64,000 nt of DNA from Crossaster papposus (taxonomy: Eukaryota > Echinodermata > Asteroidea > Velatida > Solasteridae). The stretch lies in the NCBI GenBank assembly GCA_037893245.1, contig JBAIAA010000455.1, positions 248,001 to 312,000 on the forward strand. Reading direction: 5' to 3'. How positions within the stretch are numbered: position 1 is the stretch's first letter; every line of letters starts with the position of its first letter. Below the pieces are notes generated by a model. The model made no database searches, had not been told where the DNA came from, and saw only the letters and a list, made by a program, of their open reading frames with translations. The translations under genes were made by a program, and so were the position numbers. This document shows positions 21,603 through 31,896 of this stretch, piece after piece.

Positions 21603-22375
21603 AATTTTTAATTGCATCAATTTGTATTCGCATCAATTTGTATTAGCTTTTAATAGTAGACTTTTTCGCATTTTATTTTTTTCCGCATTTTTCTTTTTTT
21701 CGCATTTTTGTTTTTTTCACATTTTTTTTTTTTCCGCATTTTTGTCATTTTGGTCTTTTTCGCATTTTTTTTTTTCCGCATTTTTGTCTTTTTCGCCATT
21801 TTTGTCTTTTTCGCATTTAATTTTTTTCAGCATTTTTGTCTTTTTCGCATTTTATTTTTTTCCGCATTTTTGTTTTTTTCGCATTTTTTTTTTTTTCGCA
21901 TTTTTTTTTTTTCCGCATTTTTGTCATTTTGGTCTTTTTCGCATTTTTTTTTTTCCGCATTTTTGTCTTTTTCGCCATTTTTGTCTTTTTCGCATTATTT
22001 TTTTTCAGCATTTTTGTCTTTTTCGCATTTTATTTTTTTCCGCATTTTTGTTTTTTTCGCATTTTTTTTTTTTTCGCATTTAATTTTTTTCCGCATTTTT
22101 TTTTTTTTCGCATTTTGTCTTTTTCGCATTTTGGTCTTTTTCGCATTTTTTCTTTCCGAATTTTTGTCTTTTTCGCATTTTATTTTTTTCCGCATTGTTG
22201 TCTTTTTCGCATTTTTGTTTTTTTCTCATTTTATTTTTTTCCGCATTTTATGTTTTTTCGCATTTTTGTCTTTTTCGCATTTTGGTCTTTTTCGCATTTT
22301 TTTTTTCCGCATTTTTGTCTTTTTCGCATTTTATTTTTTTCCGCATTGTTGTCTTTTTCGCATTTTATTTATTTC
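21603..22375. repeat. T-rich satellite, block A, mostly 17-bp periods ending CGCA
   Basis: The block starts with ATTGCATCAATTTGTATTCG-type units and TTTTAATAGTAGAC, then runs as T-rich words each ending in CGCA. Most CGCA-to-CGCA distances are 17 bp, with 26-bp and 18-bp variants. The strand asymmetry is extreme (T on plus, A on minus). Confidence 0.9.
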
Positions 22376-22522
22376 TCGCGACAAGTCCCCCCTCGCGACA
22401 AGTCCCCCCTCGCGACAAGTCCCCCCTCGCGACAAGTCCCCCCTCGCGACAAGTCCCCCCTCGCGACAAGTCCCCCCTCGCGACAAGTCCCCCCTCGCGA
22501 CAAGTCCCCCCTCGCGACAAGT
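22376..22522. repeat. 17-bp GC-rich satellite, second block
   Basis: Eight to nine units of GACAAGTCCCCCCTCGC, ending GACAAGTCAATTTG exactly as the first block ends at 21602. This shows that block plus following T-rich segment was copied as one unit. Confidence 0.95.
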
Positions 22523-23551
22523 CAATTTGTAATTGCATCAATTTGTATTCGCATCAATTTGTATTAGCTTTTAATAGTAGACTTTTTCGCATTTTATTTT
22601 TTTCAGCATTTTTCTTTTTTTCGCATTTTTGTTTTTTTCGCATTTTTTTTTTTTCCGCATTTTTGTCATTTTGGTCTTTTTCGCATTTTTTTTTTTCCGC
22701 ATTTTTGTCTTTTTCGCCATTTTTGTCTTTTTTGCATTTAATTTTTTTCAGCATTTTTGTCTTTTTCGCATTTTATTTTTTTCCGCATTTTTGTTTTTTT
22801 CGCATTTTTTTTTTTTTCGCATTTTTTTTTTTTCCGCATTTTTGTCATTTTGGTCTTTTTCGCATTTTTTTTTTTCCGCATTTTTGTCTTTTTCGCCATT
22901 TTTGTCTTTTTCGCATTATTTTTTTTCAGCATTTTTGTCTTTTTCGCATTTTATTTTTTTCCGCATTTTTGTTTTTTTCGCATTTTTTTTTTTTTCGCAT
23001 TTAATTTTTTTCCGCATTTTTTTTTTTTTCGCATTTTGTCTTTTTCGCATTTTGGTCTTTTTCGCATTTTTTTTTTCCGCATTTTTGTCTTTTTCGCATT
23101 TTATTTTTTTCCGCATTGTTGTCTTTTTCGCATTTTTGTTTTTTTCTCATTTTATTTTTTTCCGCATTTTATGTTTTTTCGCATTTTTGTCTTTTTCGCA
23201 TTTTGGTCTTTTTCGCATTTTTTTTTTCCGCATTTTTGTCTTTTTCGCATTTTATTTTTTTCCGCATTGTTGTCTTTTTCGCATTTTATTTTTTTTTGCA
23301 TTTTTGTCTTTTTCGCATTTTGGTCTTTTTCGCATTTTATTTTTTTCCGCATTTTTTGTCTTTTTCGCATTTTATTTTTTTCCGAATTTTTGTCTTTTTC
23401 GCATTTAATTTTTTTCCGCATTTTTGTCTTTTTCGCATTTTATTTTTTTCCGCATTTTTGTCTTTTTTGCATTTTATTTTTTTCCGCATTTTTGTCTTTT
23501 TTGCATTTTATTTTTTTCCACATTTTTGTCTTTTTCGCATTCTTTTTTTTT
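22523..23551. repeat. T-rich satellite, block B
   Basis: Repeats block A in the same order of variants from its start (GCATCAATTTGTATT, AATAGTAGAC, then CGCA words) and then extends by about 280 bp. It ends in TTTTTTCAAGTC where the third GC-rich block begins. Confidence 0.9.
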
Positions 23552-23940
23552 CAAGTCCCCCCTCGCGACAATTCCCCCCTCGCGACAATTCCCCCCTCGC
23601 GACAATTCCCCCCTCGCGACAAGTCCCCCCTCGCGACAAGTCCCCCCTCGCGACAAGTCCTCCCTCGCGACAAGTCCTCCCTCGCGACAAGTCCCCCCTC
23701 GCGACAAGTCCCCCCTCGCGACAAGTCCCCCCTCGCGACAAGTCCCCCCTCGCGACAAGTCCCCCCTCGCGACAAGTCCCCCCTCGCGACAAGTCCCCCC
23801 TCGCGACAAGTCCCCCCTCGCGACAAGTCCCCCCTCGCGACAAGTCCCCCCTCGCGACAAGTCCCCCCTCGCGACAAGTCCCCCCTCGCGACAAGTCCCC
23901 CCTCGCGACAAGTCCCCCCTCGCGACAAGTCCCCCCTCGC
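23552..23940. repeat. 17-bp GC-rich satellite, third block with variants
   Basis: About 23 units. The first few carry GACAATTCCCCCC, and two carry GACAAGTCCTCCC, so this edge is more diverged than the main array. Confidence 0.95.
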
Positions 23941-24060
23941 ATTCGCATCAATTTGTATTCGCATCAATTTGTATTCGCATTTAATAGCAGACTTTTTCGC
24001 ATTTTTGTCTTTTTCGCATTTTTGTCTTTTTCGCATTTTATTTTTTTTTTAATTAGAATT
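23941..24060. repeat. T-rich satellite, block C (short)
   Basis: GCATCAATTTGTATTC units, then AATAGCAGAC and three CGCA T-rich words, a short third repeat of the higher-order pattern. Confidence 0.85.
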
Positions 24061-24800
24061 CTTTGAATTCTTCTTTGCATTCAAATAATATTTAATCGAC
24101 ACACTGTTTCAGGCCCGTACGGAGGGGGGGAGGGGGGAACCGCTCTTACGCACCCCCCCAAATTACCAAAAGGTCCACATTTTCTGGGGTAAATAATAGT
24201 ATTTTGATGTAGAAATAACAGTACTGGCACACACAAAATGTTGGTTGCGACAAGTTCACCCGCGACAAGTTCACCCACAATTTGTCTTTGCATTTGTCTT
24301 TGCATTTGTCTTTGCATTTGTCTTTGCATTTGTCTTTGCATATTTGTATTCGCATAAATTGGTATTCGCATAAATTGGTGTTCGCATAAATTGGTGTTCG
24401 CATAAATTGGTGTTCGCATAAATTGGTGTTCGCATAAATTGGTGTTCGCATAAATTGGTTTTTCGCATAAATTGGTATTCGCATAAATTGGTATTCTCAT
24501 TTAATAGCAGACTTTTTCGCATTAGAAGTTTTTTCCTCATTTTTTTTTCTAAATTTTTTTTTTGCATTCTAATTAGAATTCTTTGAATTCTTCCTTGCAT
24601 TCAAAGAATCTTTAATCGACACACTGTTTCAGGCCCGTACGCAGGGGGGGTGCGACGGTTGCGTACGCACCCCCCCAAATTACCAAAAGGTCCACATTTT
24701 TTTGGGGTAAATAATGGTATTTTGATGTAGAAATAACAGTACTGGCACACAAAAAATGTGGGTTTCATTTTTGGTCCTATCAGTACAAATTCGCACCCCC
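24051..24800. repeat. Duplicated GC-ended element flanking 12-bp and 16-bp arrays
   Basis: Two similar segments (about 24051-24245 and 24570-24800) share AATTAGAATTCTTTGAATTC, TTTAATCGACACACTGTTTC, AGGCCCGTACG with a G/C-run hairpin, and GATGTAGAAATAACAGTACTGG. Between them lie five TTTGTCTTTGCA units (about 24281-24341) and about nine GCATAAATTGGTGTTC units (24353-24495). Confidence 0.8.
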
Positions 24801-25034
24801 CATAAAAAAATCCTGCATAAGGGTCTGTATTTGACGCAATGTTTGACCCATTGGTCAATACATTCTTTGATACATTCTTCTATACATTCTTCGAATTTGA
24901 ATTCACGTTCTTAACATTCTTTTTGCACTCGGATTTTTGCAAGTTCTTGGAATTGTTATTTCTTAGAATTTTTCAAATTATTTTTTGCATTCGCATTTTG
25001 TTGTCGCACTCGGAGTTCTGCAAGTTCTTTTAAA

Positions 25035-25600
25035 AAGGTGTGTGCTTGTTGAGACCACCTCGGTGAACCACCGTCTACCAAACAGAGATGAGGGCAAATC
25101 GTGCATCCTGGGGGGCGTCAAGTCGGCATGGTGTGGTACAATTGGTGCGTTACTGGTTGGTGCTAATTGTGAAATGGACATAATGGATATTTTGCAATGT
25201 TATGTTGTAAAAGGCCACACTCAAAAGCATTTCCTAAGCCTAACCCTAACTCCACTCTAACCTTAACTCTAACCGTAACCCCTAACTCTAACCGTAACCC
25301 CTAACTCTAACCCTAACCCCTAACCCTAACCGTAACCCCTAACTCTAACCGTAACCCCTAACTCTAACCGTAACCCCTAACTCTAACCGTAACCCCTAAC
25401 CCTAACCGTAACCCCTAACCCTAACCGTAACTGTAATCATAATCCTAACCCTAACCCTAACCTTAGCACCAACCGGTAACGCCCATTTTGTACCACAACC
25501 AAGCCGACTTGACGCCCCCTAAGATGCACGATTTGTCCTCATCTCTGTTTGGTAGACGGTGGTTCACCGAGGTGGTCTTGACAAGCACACACTTTTTTAA
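25035..25600. mobile_element. Foldback element with telomere-like core
   Basis: The arms, about 25035-25167 and 25472-25600, are inverted copies (GTGTGCTTGTTGAGACCACC, CGGTGAACCACCGTCTACCA, AACAGAGATGAGG, GGGGCGTCAAGTCGGC). The core at about 25230-25470 is degenerate CCCTAA-type repeat. It is an interstitial telomere-like array enclosed by inverted repeats, not a chromosome end. Confidence 0.85.
25230..25470. repeat. Interstitial telomere-like repeat (CCCTAA variants)
   Basis: Mixed CCCTAA, CTCTAA and CCGTAA words form a higher-order unit close to CTCTAACCGTAACCCCTAA (about 19 bp), repeated several times. Every position is on the C-rich strand. Confidence 0.9.
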
Positions 25601-26060
25601 TCGTCACCGAGGTACTAGCGGCCAACCCGCACCAGGGGAAAACTGGGTAGTATTATGTACTGTGACCCAAATAAATGCCTAGGGCGTTAGGGTAAAAAAA
25701 TACTTTACATTTTTTGCCTTTAATAATCCATTTTCATGAAACTCGTCGTAACTTCAATGCATCTCAGGTTGCAGCTGTGTCGTGTCCTATGAATCATTTC
25801 ACAAAGCACAAAAGTACAACTTGTAATAGGTGTATTTTTAGTACAATACAATGACTTATATGTATTTTTTAGCACAGAGTAAATAGTCATGATATTTAAA
25901 CAGCAAAGAGTCGTCGAAAGGTTTCCGAAACGTATTAGTGGCGGATGTTGGACTTATTTCAAGTTTTAACTCCATTAATCAAGGTTTCAATTCGCATCGG
26001 AGGGTGGGTGTACAGATACCCTGCACATTTTTTTCGTGATTCAAAATGGATGACGGTAAA
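25601..26060. other. Intron, nothing recognised
   Basis: A+T-rich sequence with no repeat family or coding signature that I can support. Confidence 0.4.
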
Positions 26061-26235
26061 CATGTCACAAGTAAGACTGGCATTATCTGTCAGCCACCGG
26101 CACACAGCAAGCAGGTTTTTCATTCCCTACCTGATTTATATGTCGATTTTCCCCAGAATATTCCTCTGGGGTTTTTCTCCCACCTCTAAAACTGTAATTT
26201 CTTTTGTCTGCTCTACAGGTTTATATTTTGTGCAG
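26060..26235 (+). mobile_element. tRNA-derived SINE fragment
   Basis: TTTTCCCCAGAATATTC, TTTTTCTCCCACCTCTAAAA and CTGTAATTTCTTTTGTCTGC match the body of the SINE at 7850-8112. The tRNA-like head is poorly preserved. Confidence 0.65.
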
Positions 26236-26310
26236 CTCAATAAAGATGCGTCTAAGACGGGAGGTGAATTGTTACTTGCCAATTTGTATGCAGTCAAGTG
26301 CTTCTTTGCA

Positions 26311-26494
26311 TTGTTTTCGACTGGCATTTGAGGTAACAAAAAATGATTTAAATATGTAATGCAGAGAAAATTAAGTACACGTTTTATTTAAAGGTTGGGT
26401 ACATTGTTTTCGACCGGCATTTGAGGTAACAAAAAATGATTTAAATATGTAATGCAGAGAAAATTAAGTACACGTTTTATTTAAAGGTTGGGTA
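26311..26494. repeat. 92-bp direct duplication at a MITE edge
   Basis: TTGTTTTCGACTGGCATTTG starts at 26311 and, with one change, again at 26403. Each copy ends in TTTAAAGGTTGGGTACA, the first bases of the TTAA MITE that continues only after the second copy. Flank and MITE tip were thus duplicated together. Confidence 0.85.
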
Positions 26495-26740
26495 CACCAT
26501 TTGTAATTGCTTGAATTATCATGAATGGGTGGATTTGGGGCGTTGTATTTTATAGTAAATATCATTTAAATGACCTGTCCAAAGTTTTACTATCATGGAT
26601 GCCGAGAAAAGCTTGAAAAACAGCGTTTGTTTTCAACCGGCGTCGAGCAGTTATTCTTATGTTGTTATTGTTTTTTTCGCGCTCGCTGTCTGGCGATCGC
26701 AAGTTTTGTTTTATAAAATTCAATTTTTCGGGCTTGAGTC
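26478..26740 (+). mobile_element. TTAA MITE family 1, 3'-truncated
   Basis: The left end TTAAAGGTTGGGTACACC is followed by TGCTTGAATTATCATGAATG, TTTTATAGTAAATAT, TCATGGATGCCGAGAAAAGC and GCGATCGC as in the full copies. The right inverted terminus is absent. Confidence 0.75.
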
Positions 26741-27516
26741 AAAGCTGTGTGCGCAAAACAAACCGAACGGAGAAAAGAAGATCAACATTAACATTCTGTT
26801 CTCGTCGCCTTTGAAAACAAATATGTGACTTGAAAAGGCATGACGGGGAAAAGTATTTCTGTAGTATTTGGAGTTCTATTGTTTGACACTCTTGTAAAGA
26901 GCGATTCGTTAGCTTTCCAATGATACCAAAAGTAGTTATGTACATCATTTAATTACAATGATATATACCACAGCAGGGCTGACAGTGCGCCGCCCAACTT
27001 TAGCGATCAAATTTTTAAAACCAAAATATCGCTTTGACCAAAACAAATATACGCGTGCCCGCCAACAACGAAATTGACAAATGGTGGTCATTGTTAATTT
27101 AGCCTCAGTAAGTCACGTAAGAATTTCAAATGGCGGCACAGCCTTTTGTTATTCAGCACCTGTGCGCGCACTGGTTTCAGTTCATTCAGTCTCCATTACG
27201 AGAAGTAGTGGTTTCTTGTTTGATGTATGTTTAATATATGTGTTTGTCATATCTCCGTGCAGACAAATCCGTGACAGTTTTCAATGCGGTATATGACGGC
27301 CGATCTGCGGCCAGCGTGGAGGCAGGTCAATCGGTAGGCAACAGGGACACTCCGTCGGGATGACAGAAATCGTCTGAGAAAGCAGGTAAGGTTTTTGGGT
27401 GCTTTGGGTTTTTGCTGTTATGATTTCATCGCTTAGATTGAAAATGTATCTCTGTCTCCACGCATCAAAAAAATGGATGCGGTGCACTCAACCGTACAGT
27501 CAGTGTGTCGCGCGTG

Positions 27517-27561
27517 ATTGGCTACTTGGTGTGCTTCGGCCAATCCACCGGAACGCTATAA
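27517..27561 (+). promoter_or_regulatory. Histone-type promoter: CCAAT boxes and TATA box
   Basis: An inverted CCAAT (ATTGG, 27517-27521), a direct CCAAT (27540-27544) and TATAA (27557-27561) lie 72-116 bp before the H2A start codon. This is the usual compact arrangement of replication-dependent histone genes. Confidence 0.7.
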
Positions 27562-27632
27562 CTAGTGCCGTCACCCCCCTCGTACGGCACTTTCACTGCA
27601 GATCGCAATCTACTGCCACCAATTACTTCAAG

Positions 27633-28010
27633 ATGACTGGATGAGGAAAGAGCGGAAAAGCAAGAAGCAAGGCCAGGAGCAGGTCCTCAAGGGCGGGACT
27701 GCAGTTCCCCGTGGGTCGTGTTCATTGATTTTTGCGAAGCGGCAACTACGCTGAGCGGGTTGGAGCCGGTGCACCGGTCTACCTGGCAGCCGTGATGGAA
27801 TACCTGACCGCGGATATCCTCGAGCTGGCCGGTAACGCAGCACGAGACAATAAGAAGACGAGAATTAACCCTCGACACCTGCAGCTTGCTATACGCAACG
27901 ACGAAGAGCTTAACAAGTTGATGAGTGGAGTTACTATTGTGCAAGGCGGTGTGCTTCCCAACATCCAGCAAGTACTTCTGCCCAAAAAGACCGCCAAAGT
28001 ATCAAAGTAA
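27633..28010 (+). pseudogene. Histone H2A gene with two nonsense codons
   Basis: The reading frame from ATG 27633 to TAA 28008 has 125 codons plus stop, the normal H2A length, with no indel. It runs MTG-stop-GKSGKARSKARSR, GLQFPVGRVH[15 protein letters not shown], then [47 protein letters not shown] and [19 protein letters not shown] codons at 27642-27644 and 27726-27728 occupy positions where H2A has Arg, consistent with two CGA-to-TGA changes at CpG. Other deviations include AD for the acidic-patch AE and an Asn before PRHLQ. Promoter and 3' processing signals remain. In histone genes the product would form the nucleosome core with H2B; here no full-length product is possible without readthrough. 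Confidence 0.92.
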
Positions 28011-28043
28011 TACAAATAAATTACTTGGCCTCCACAACCAAAA

Positions 28044-28083
28044 GGCTCTTTTCAGGGCCACCACATAATTACAAGAGAGAAAC
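28044..28083 (+). promoter_or_regulatory. Histone mRNA 3' stem-loop and purine-rich downstream element
   Basis: GGCTCTTTTCAGGGCC (28044-28059) forms the 6-bp stem, 4-nt loop structure bound by SLBP, with one G-U pair replacing the canonical A-U. It is followed by ACCACA and, 13 nt later, CAAGAGAGAAAC, a match to the U7 snRNA-pairing histone downstream element. It starts 33 nt after the stop codon. Confidence 0.9.
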
Positions 28084-29505
28084 ACCGCTGTCTGTCTGTT
28101 CTTCATTTTTAAATAAAGTTTTAAAAGAGACAAAGTTAGATATTACATCTGTAGATTTTCAAGAACTTTTTACTTACACGGCCATTTACATTTTCCACTT
28201 TTATTTACACTTTCACAGCCAAAGGCCCGCTGGGTTTGTCCAATAGCTTCGTTTATTTTGTAAAGAATTTTCCCTTTTTCTGCTTATAAAAACATTGTGA
28301 AAGTGTTTGTTTTCATCCTCGCGCGGGTGTGTTTTAACGTGTATCCATGTGACATTCAATAGATATGAAACTAGCTCATTAAATATGCAACGCGCGCACT
28401 GTGACTTCAACAAAGCAAAAAGAAATACGCGTTGTGTCTGTACTCTATATATACACGTACTACGCGTACTTGTACTTGTAAAAGTAAAAGTACGTGAATG
28501 ATATTATACCTGTGACCCAGCACATCAAAATCAAGAACAGTCGGAAAATGACTTTCAGAGATATAAATATAATAAGATTGGAAATTCATTAAGCTTTGTA
28601 ATGACATCCATCACAAGCCTTTAGCTCGGAAATTATTGGTTACGAGTTACAGACTAGGGATGGGTATCATTAGAAAGCCTATGGAATTTCCAATGTTACT
28701 ATGTACCTTGCTCGTTACTATGCGAATTGTCATTTCCCGCTTATTAGTGATTTTGATATCCTGGGTCACATTTTCATGGATTTAAAAAAAACATTGGAAA
28801 TGTGGTGAGTTGACACTTCGCGTGTGGTCTATTAGCTTTGTTCTCGTGTTCTGTTTTACCTGGGCCCAATTTCATAACAAATGTAAGCACACCAATTTGC
28901 TTAGCACGAAACATTTTCCTTGGCCAAACTTTCGTTTCCAAAAATGTCTGAAGATTTCCGAACACGTTTTATTGACGGTCGGGTATTATCGTTAACGTTC
29001 GCGACTACAATTTCGACGTCTGGGTGTACACAATTAAATGGTCAGGCCATGGAACCAGACTATTTTCACCGCCCACAACAAATGAACCGGTGTATTTACA
29101 GCGGCGAGGCGCAGTGCAGCATGGCAATAATTATGATACCAGTCGCATTTTTCAAGTGACTTTTGGTTAAAAAAATGAATTTGTAAAAGAATATTGTCGA
29201 TGTGTATGAAAATGTGTTATGAAAACCCCCCAAGCTCATGAATATTGATGTAAATTAACGTGCCAAAAGTTGGTAATTTCTCTAAACGGGTTTTGTCGGG
29301 TTTGCGTCGGGCTCTGTGAGGAGTCCTTGTCTCATTTTTACTGAAGCAAATGGTCATTTGAGGTCAAGTTTTAAAATAGGGTAATCGTGAAAGTAGGCGA
29401 GACTCGTGGTAAGAGAACCATTCTTGTGGACTGAACATGTGAATTAATACTTTGGTCATATTATATTACTGCTGTTTTTATTAATCCATGTAATTATTAA
29501 ACCAG
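28084..29505. other. Intron downstream of H2A, nothing recognised
   Basis: No other histone gene is visible on either strand. Around 29330-29430 a stretch (GGTCATTTGAGGTCAAGTTT, TAATCGTGAAA) is related to 34490-34570, so an unnamed dispersed repeat is present. Confidence 0.5.
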
Positions 29506-29831
29506 GTCACTACTGCCCCAACGGAACCCACGCCGCCACTGAGTACCCCTGCCCTATTGGTACTTTCAACAACGCCACGGGCCTGGCTAGCTGGGAGCAG
29601 TGCCACTGCGGCCAGCCTGGACTGACTTACCCCAACATCTGCTGTTCGGCGGGCTACTTCTGTCGGATTAGGGCCGAGAGGGCCGCGCCTGACCAAGGTT
29701 CAGATGCCGGGATGTGCACGGCCGGTTACTACTGCCCTGGGGCACGACGGAACCCGTGGCGTGTCCCCGGGGGACGATTAGTAATGAGGAAGTGCTGATA
29801 AACATGACGGAGTGTGAACCGTGTCTGGCAG
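29506..29831 (+). pseudogene. GCC-repeat gene, exon 10, frameshifted
   Basis: The acceptor is AAACCAG and the donor GTAAGT starts at 29832, phase 1 at both ends. It encodes GHYCPNGTHA, CPIGTFNNATG, CHCGQPG, CSAGYFC and CTAGYYCPG modules. After TGCCCTGGGGCA (about 29730-29741) the family-like frame is lost, and it reappears one position over as TTEPVACPRGTISNEE and CEPCLAG. A single missing G in the G run explains this. Confidence 0.75.
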
Positions 29832-30401
29832 GTAAGTTTTTTTTTGAAAATACAAAAATTGCCATAGTATGAAGCCATTATAGCCATTGTATCTGCAATC
29901 CTAGAGATAGAGAAACTAATTTGCTGGAGTGCGACAAAAACCTTTAGATTTATTTACAAAAACTGAAATTACAGACATAAGATATCTTATAGAAATGGGA
30001 GAGCAATTTTTGTGAATTAGTATCAAAGGAATCCTTAATATTTTGATAGTTTTCAACACACGCTAATTGCCCGAAACCTTTTTACGTTGTTACTTTTTAC
30101 GTTGAACATTCGAGCATGTAACATGTGCACGCTAGCTCCCACTTCATTCAATATATTTCTTGTTGTCTATCTAGCAGTGGGAACTAGTTGACGATTGCAT
30201 GCAAACTAGCGTTATCGAATTAGAAAACAGAGTCAGGTGGGAATTTCATCGGGGGGGGCGAAATTTGTATTAAAAATACACTTTTTTATTAAAAAAAAGA
30301 CGCGGATGGTAATGAAAACCTAAACATAAATTATTGGCCTTATCAGCACCACTTTATAATTATTTCCTTTATAATTATTTCCTTTGATATCCACTGAACA
30401 G
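29832..30401. other. Intron, nothing recognised
   Basis: A+T-rich intron between exons 10 and 11 with a short G run near 30250 and an internal TTTATAATTATTTCC direct duplication just before the acceptor. Confidence 0.4.
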
Positions 30402-30689
30402 GCCAGTACTGTGATGAAGATGCCCTCCTTGCCCCTGCCGGCTACTGCCTCTCGGGCTTTTACTGCGGGCATGGCTCGGACTACCGTCAGCAACACGTCT
30501 GCCCAGCCGGCCGGTACTGCGGCAACGGCACGTCGGTGCCTGAGAGGTGCCCCAGTGGAACCTACTCCAACGACACCGGACTGAGCAACGTTTGGGAGTG
30601 CCGGAACTGCACGGCCGGATGGTACTGCCGACAGGTCGGGCTGACTTTGCAGGAAGGACTGTGCATGGAAGGCTACTACTGCCCTGAAG
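30402..30689 (+). CDS. GCC-repeat gene, exon 11
   Basis: Acceptor CCACTGAACAG, donor GTAAGC. The 288-nt exon is phase 1 at both ends and open throughout. It encodes GQYCDEDA, GYCLSGFYCGHG, CPAGRYCGNGTS, CPSGTYSNDTG, CTAGWYCRQ and MEGYYCPEG modules with two sequons. It is the best-preserved exon of the right half of the gene. Confidence 0.82.
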
Positions 30690-30959
30690 GTAAGCAGGAT
30701 TAAAACAAAAAGAATTGTGTGTGTGACCAGACACCTCGTGACTCAAATCTGAGTACTTCCTGTTTACGGTTGGTTTGAATGGATCATCAGTTGTCTTAGA
30801 ACAAGATGTCTTGCTGCATCCCTTCGGAATTCCTTACCTGGTGCTTGTTTCCCACAACCTATGATCTGCCGCACTTTAAGAAGAATGTTAATTTCAACCT
30901 TTAGTTTTCCTAAGTATCTTTTCTTCTTTTAATTTCTCTTGTAGTTCTGTACCTAAAGT

Positions 30960-31265
30960 AGATTCTACGAGGATTGTTGATAAGTTCGTTGCCAGAAGGA
31001 GTCAGTTTTTGAAAATGAAACACATTTATTTTTCAACAGAGTCCCCTCTTACATTAACACACGTAGTCCATCAGTCATGGAGCATGTAATTACCTTCAGT
31101 GTAGAAGGCATTGTCTTAGGCCCTCAGAAGGAGATCCACAGAATTAATTACGTCATCATCTGAGGCAAAGTGGTGACCACCAAGCTCTTTCTACTTCGGG
31201 AAGAGGTAGTAGTCAGAGGGGTGCCAAATCAGGAGAATAGGGCGGGTGTTGGACCAGTTCAAATC
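30960..31265 (-). pseudogene. Mariner-type transposase, C-terminal part
   Basis: Minus-strand reading from about 31258 shows HPPYSPDLAP, then with a frameshift YYLFPK, FASDDDVIN, NAFYTEGNY and NVRGDSVEK. This is the order found at the C-terminus of mariner transposases, including the last catalytic acidic residue in PDLAP-x-D. Several stops and a frameshift make it inactive. Confidence 0.85.
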
Positions 31266-31266
31266 A

Positions 31267-31896
31267 CAGAAATGCCAACCCTCCCGATTTCACCAGAAGG
31301 CTCCCGGAAAATCATCTAAACTCCCGACCTTACGGGCACATAAGATATCCTCCCGGATTTGCAATATTAATGCGCCTTTTTTTTTTGTATCAGCATTTTG
31401 TTTGCTTTCTGCGCACGCGCTGCCGTTCAATGCATTACAGCATGCACAGTTACCATACCAAGCATGCCGGTGCGGCCTGATGGAGCACTCGGTACACGGC
31501 TAGCTGCAACGCGCCTGCATATACTTCTGTAGTAAGCCATTAACGTATGCATGGTGCACAGTGATTACAATGAATGTACATGTACATGTGTACATTACAT
31601 GTGGTACACGCAAGTCACAAGACCGGCGGAAACACAGTTTCGCGACTTGACTTTACGTGAAAATCGGACTTCTTTTCCCTTTTGGTTAATCTCTCTCATG
31701 TGATCAGTTGCTGTCGTAATTATCATACGTACGCATGCGCAATACTACCAATGAGCCTAAATGAAAAAGCAACCAAGCAACTCTGTTCAACGTTCAACAT
31801 GACGGAGAATATTGTAAAAAGCAAATAAAACGACCTAAAAATGTACTTTACAAATCCTCCCTGACAACAGAATTCAAAAGTTGGCATCTCTAAAAT
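31267..31896. mobile_element. Non-autonomous element inserted in the mariner relic
   Basis: The ends are AGAAATGCCAACCCTCCC on the left and GTTGGCATCTCT on the right, an inverted AGA(A/G)ATGCCAAC. It splits the mariner coding region between residues KCGF and FELVQHPP. Diverged GTGGATTT/GTGATTT flanks suggest an original duplication of about 8 bp, as in hAT-type elements. No coding capacity is seen. Confidence 0.65.

Noticed and set aside
12679-21620. Open frames of 700-1836 codons on the minus strand
   Set aside because: They lie in 8-bp and 17-bp satellites. Periods not divisible by three keep all frames open, and several frames are equally long. The encoded text is only the satellite period.
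19603-23940. CRISPR-like regular repeats
   Set aside because: Head-to-tail satellite with no spacers, in an animal genome; no cas genes.
21622-24066. Phe/Ser/His-rich open frames up to 431 codons
   Set aside because: Translation of the T-rich satellite; no start context, overlapping frames equally open, composition explained by TTTTTCGCA words.
25230-25470. A chromosome end (telomere)
   Set aside because: Degenerate, only about 240 bp, internal, and bracketed by inverted repeats.
28920-29159. 79-codon plus-strand frame
   Set aside because: No splice context, no recognisable motif and composition like the intron.
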